Positions 23,083 through 24,203 of a DNA stretch of 24,203 bases are shown in pieces; the first letter of the stretch is position 1, and each line of letters starts with the position of its first letter. The stretch comes from an uncultured Sutterella sp. Its GTDB lineage: Bacteria; Pseudomonadota; Gammaproteobacteria; Burkholderiales; Burkholderiaceae_F. A model generated the notes under the pieces. That model saw nothing but the letters and a program-made list of their open reading frames with translations, was not told where the DNA came from and made no database searches. Position numbers and translations under genes: made by a program. The stretch lies in NCBI GenBank assembly GCA_937906995.1, contig CALESB010000041.1, positions 1-24,203 on the forward strand, written 5' to 3'.

Positions 23083-23117
23083 AAAATGCCTTGTGATGGG
23101 AGTCACAAGGCATTTTT
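23083..23117. terminator. Bidirectional terminator between mltA and the dsbC-like gene
   Basis: A 14-bp perfect stem, AAAATGCCTTGTGA (23083-23096) and TCACAAGGCATTTT (23103-23116), with a 6-base loop and flanking A and T runs. Confidence 0.92.
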
Positions 23118-23129
23118 CAACGAAGGAAA

Positions 23130-23837
23130 TTATTTTTTGAGGTTTTTAAAGCGTGTTTCAATTTCTTCAATGCTAGCAGCACCCTCTAATCGATTGCCGT
23201 CATCAAAATACATGCACGGGGCCCCCTCTAAACCAAGACGTTCAAAAAGCTCATAATTTTTCTTGCCAGTGGTAATTTTGCATTTGGCATCAAGGGCGGG
23301 CGGTTCTTTATTTTCTAACATCCAGTTATCCCAAGCTTGCGCAGGGTTGGGGGCGCAAAGGATGCGATCAACCATAGCATCAGAGTTCAAAAGTGGCGTA
23401 ACGAATGTATAGATAGTCACGTTATCAAGAGACTTGAGAGTTTTCTCTAAGCGTTGGCAATAACCACAATAGGGATCTGCAAAGACGTAAAGATTGCGCT
23501 CACCTTTACCGTGGACGGTTTTGATGGCTTGGTCTAAAGGCAAAATACTTACATCAATGCGAGAGAGTTCATCGAGACGAGTTTGAGTGAGGTCTTTTTG
23601 TGTAGCTACGTCAAAAATATGCCCGGCAACAAGGAACTTAACGTCCTTATCAACATATAAAAGAGAGTGGTTAGACGTCACAACCTCGTAGAGACCAACG
23701 GGAAGAGCCTTTACTGAGGTGGCTTCCATATGAAGGCGCTGTTTAACCAAAGCCTTTACATGATCCTCCGAGGGGCCGGCAAAAGCCAAAGTTGGTACTA
23801 AAGTAAGAGCACAAGCTATAAGAGATAAATTCTTCAC
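23130..23837 (-). CDS. dsbC: Periplasmic thiol:disulfide isomerase, DsbC-like
   Basis: A 235-residue periplasmic protein with a cleavable signal peptide (about residues 1-20, ending AFA). An N-terminal DsbC/G dimerisation domain follows, then a thioredoxin-fold domain with active site CGYC at residues 124-127 in ADPYCGYCQRL. The structural cysteine pair of DsbC is present (ILCAPNP and DAKC). DsbC reshuffles wrong disulfides and is kept reduced by DsbD, which is not encoded here. The cis-proline loop reads GAPCMYF rather than the usual TP. The GTG start has AAGGA six to seven bases upstream; the open frame extends further but lacks a signal there. Confidence 0.88.
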   Translation of the reverse strand: MKNLSLIACALTLVPTLAFAGPSEDHVKALVKQRLHMEATSVKALPVGLYEVVTSNHSLLYVDKDVKFLVAGHIFDVATQKDLTQTRLDELSRIDVSILPLDQAIKTVHGKGERNLYVFADPYCGYCQRLEKTLKSLDNVTIYTFVTPLLNSDAMVDRILCAPNPAQAWDNWMLENKEPPALDAKCKITTGKKNYELFERLGLEGAPCMYFDDGNRLEGAASIEEIETRFKNLKK

Positions 23838-24040
23838 AATATATCCTTCAATATCCTGCAAGGAGAAATAAGAGAATGATAATAAAGATATCGTTAAAGA
23901 ATGAGTTTGAAAAGTAAGTGAAATTAACAAATAAAAGAAGCCAGAGGGCTAAGAATTTAAAAATAAGAAAAAGAAAAAAATAATATTCTATAAATATCAT
24001 CAAGTTAGACAGATGAATAAGAAAGAAGTGAAAAAAATAT

Positions 24041-24068
24041 TTGACAGATTAAGAAAACTCCTTAAAAT
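24041..24068 (+). promoter_or_regulatory. rRNA operon promoter P1
   Basis: -35 TTGACA (24041-24046), 16-base spacer, -10 TAAAAT (24063-24068). About 80 bp of very AT-rich sequence upstream could serve as an UP element. Confidence 0.75.
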
Positions 24069-24127
24069 GCACAGTCTTGCTTCTGACAATACAAAGAAGT
24101 GAGGTCAAAAAATCAAAAAATGATGAT

Positions 24128-24155
24128 TTGACAAATAGAATTTGAGTATTATAAT
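24128..24155 (+). promoter_or_regulatory. rRNA operon promoter P2
   Basis: Consensus -35 TTGACA (24128-24133), 16-base spacer, consensus -10 TATAAT (24150-24155). It precedes the leader features below and fits a tandem rRNA promoter. Confidence 0.85.
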
Positions 24156-24168
24156 TCTCAAACTCTAG

Positions 24169-24203
24169 CGCTCGAAAGAGCGAAGTTCTTTAAAAATTGA
24201 TTG
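24169..24203 (+). promoter_or_regulatory. rRNA leader: GNRA hairpin and boxA-like element
   Basis: The hairpin CGCTC-GAAA-GAGCG (24169-24182) is followed by GTTCTTTAAAAATT (24185-24198), which resembles boxA antitermination sequences in proteobacterial rRNA leaders. The window ends here. A 16S rRNA gene is expected just beyond. Confidence 0.75.

Overview
The window looks like chromosomal DNA of a Gram-negative proteobacterium, most likely a betaproteobacterium (Burkholderiales) of moderate to low GC. The signs are a periplasmic DsbC-type protein, the lipoprotein MltA, a yhdT-panF pair, prfA-prmC, and at the right edge a tandem-promoter rRNA operon leader with a boxA-like element. The lineage is an inference from gene content; no rRNA sequence is inside the window.

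Layout. Bases 1-541 hold a broken IS3-family transposase pair. Bases 541-3166 are very AT-rich and carry a ParF/ParG-type partition operon (a ParA ATPase plus a ribbon-helix-helix protein). Around it lie ten arrays of a degenerate 8-bp repeat (typical unit TACAWATG). Bases 3167-4847 hold an unrecognised protein and a flavodoxin/ferredoxin (EFR1-like) protein. Bases 4954-8175 form a metabolic block: a threonine-synthase-like PLP enzyme, a RidA deaminase and a divergent M20 amidohydrolase. Between ridA and the PLP gene sits a 360-bp element with no ORF, packed with nested inverted repeats. It looks like a standalone omega-RNA/HEARO-like or IS200/IS605-derived structured RNA.

Bases 8243-17253 are mostly housekeeping: serB, a LysR regulator divergent from an MFS transporter, prmC and prfA, a DUF697-like protein, an M20 peptidase, and yhdT-panF. 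Bases 17293-21752 are all on the minus strand: rpe, gph, an LprI-like protein, ung, tRNA-Phe(GAA) and an aldehyde dehydrogenase. Then come mltA (+), a dsbC-like gene (-) and the rRNA operon promoters.

The two most interesting items are these. First, the 8-bp phased repeat arrays, which fit a ParG-type centromere and operator. They recur outside the partition locus, at about 4.9 kb and 18.9 kb. Second, the compact structured RNA element at 6058-6421, whose ends abut the ridA stop codon and the start codon of the PLP enzyme gene.
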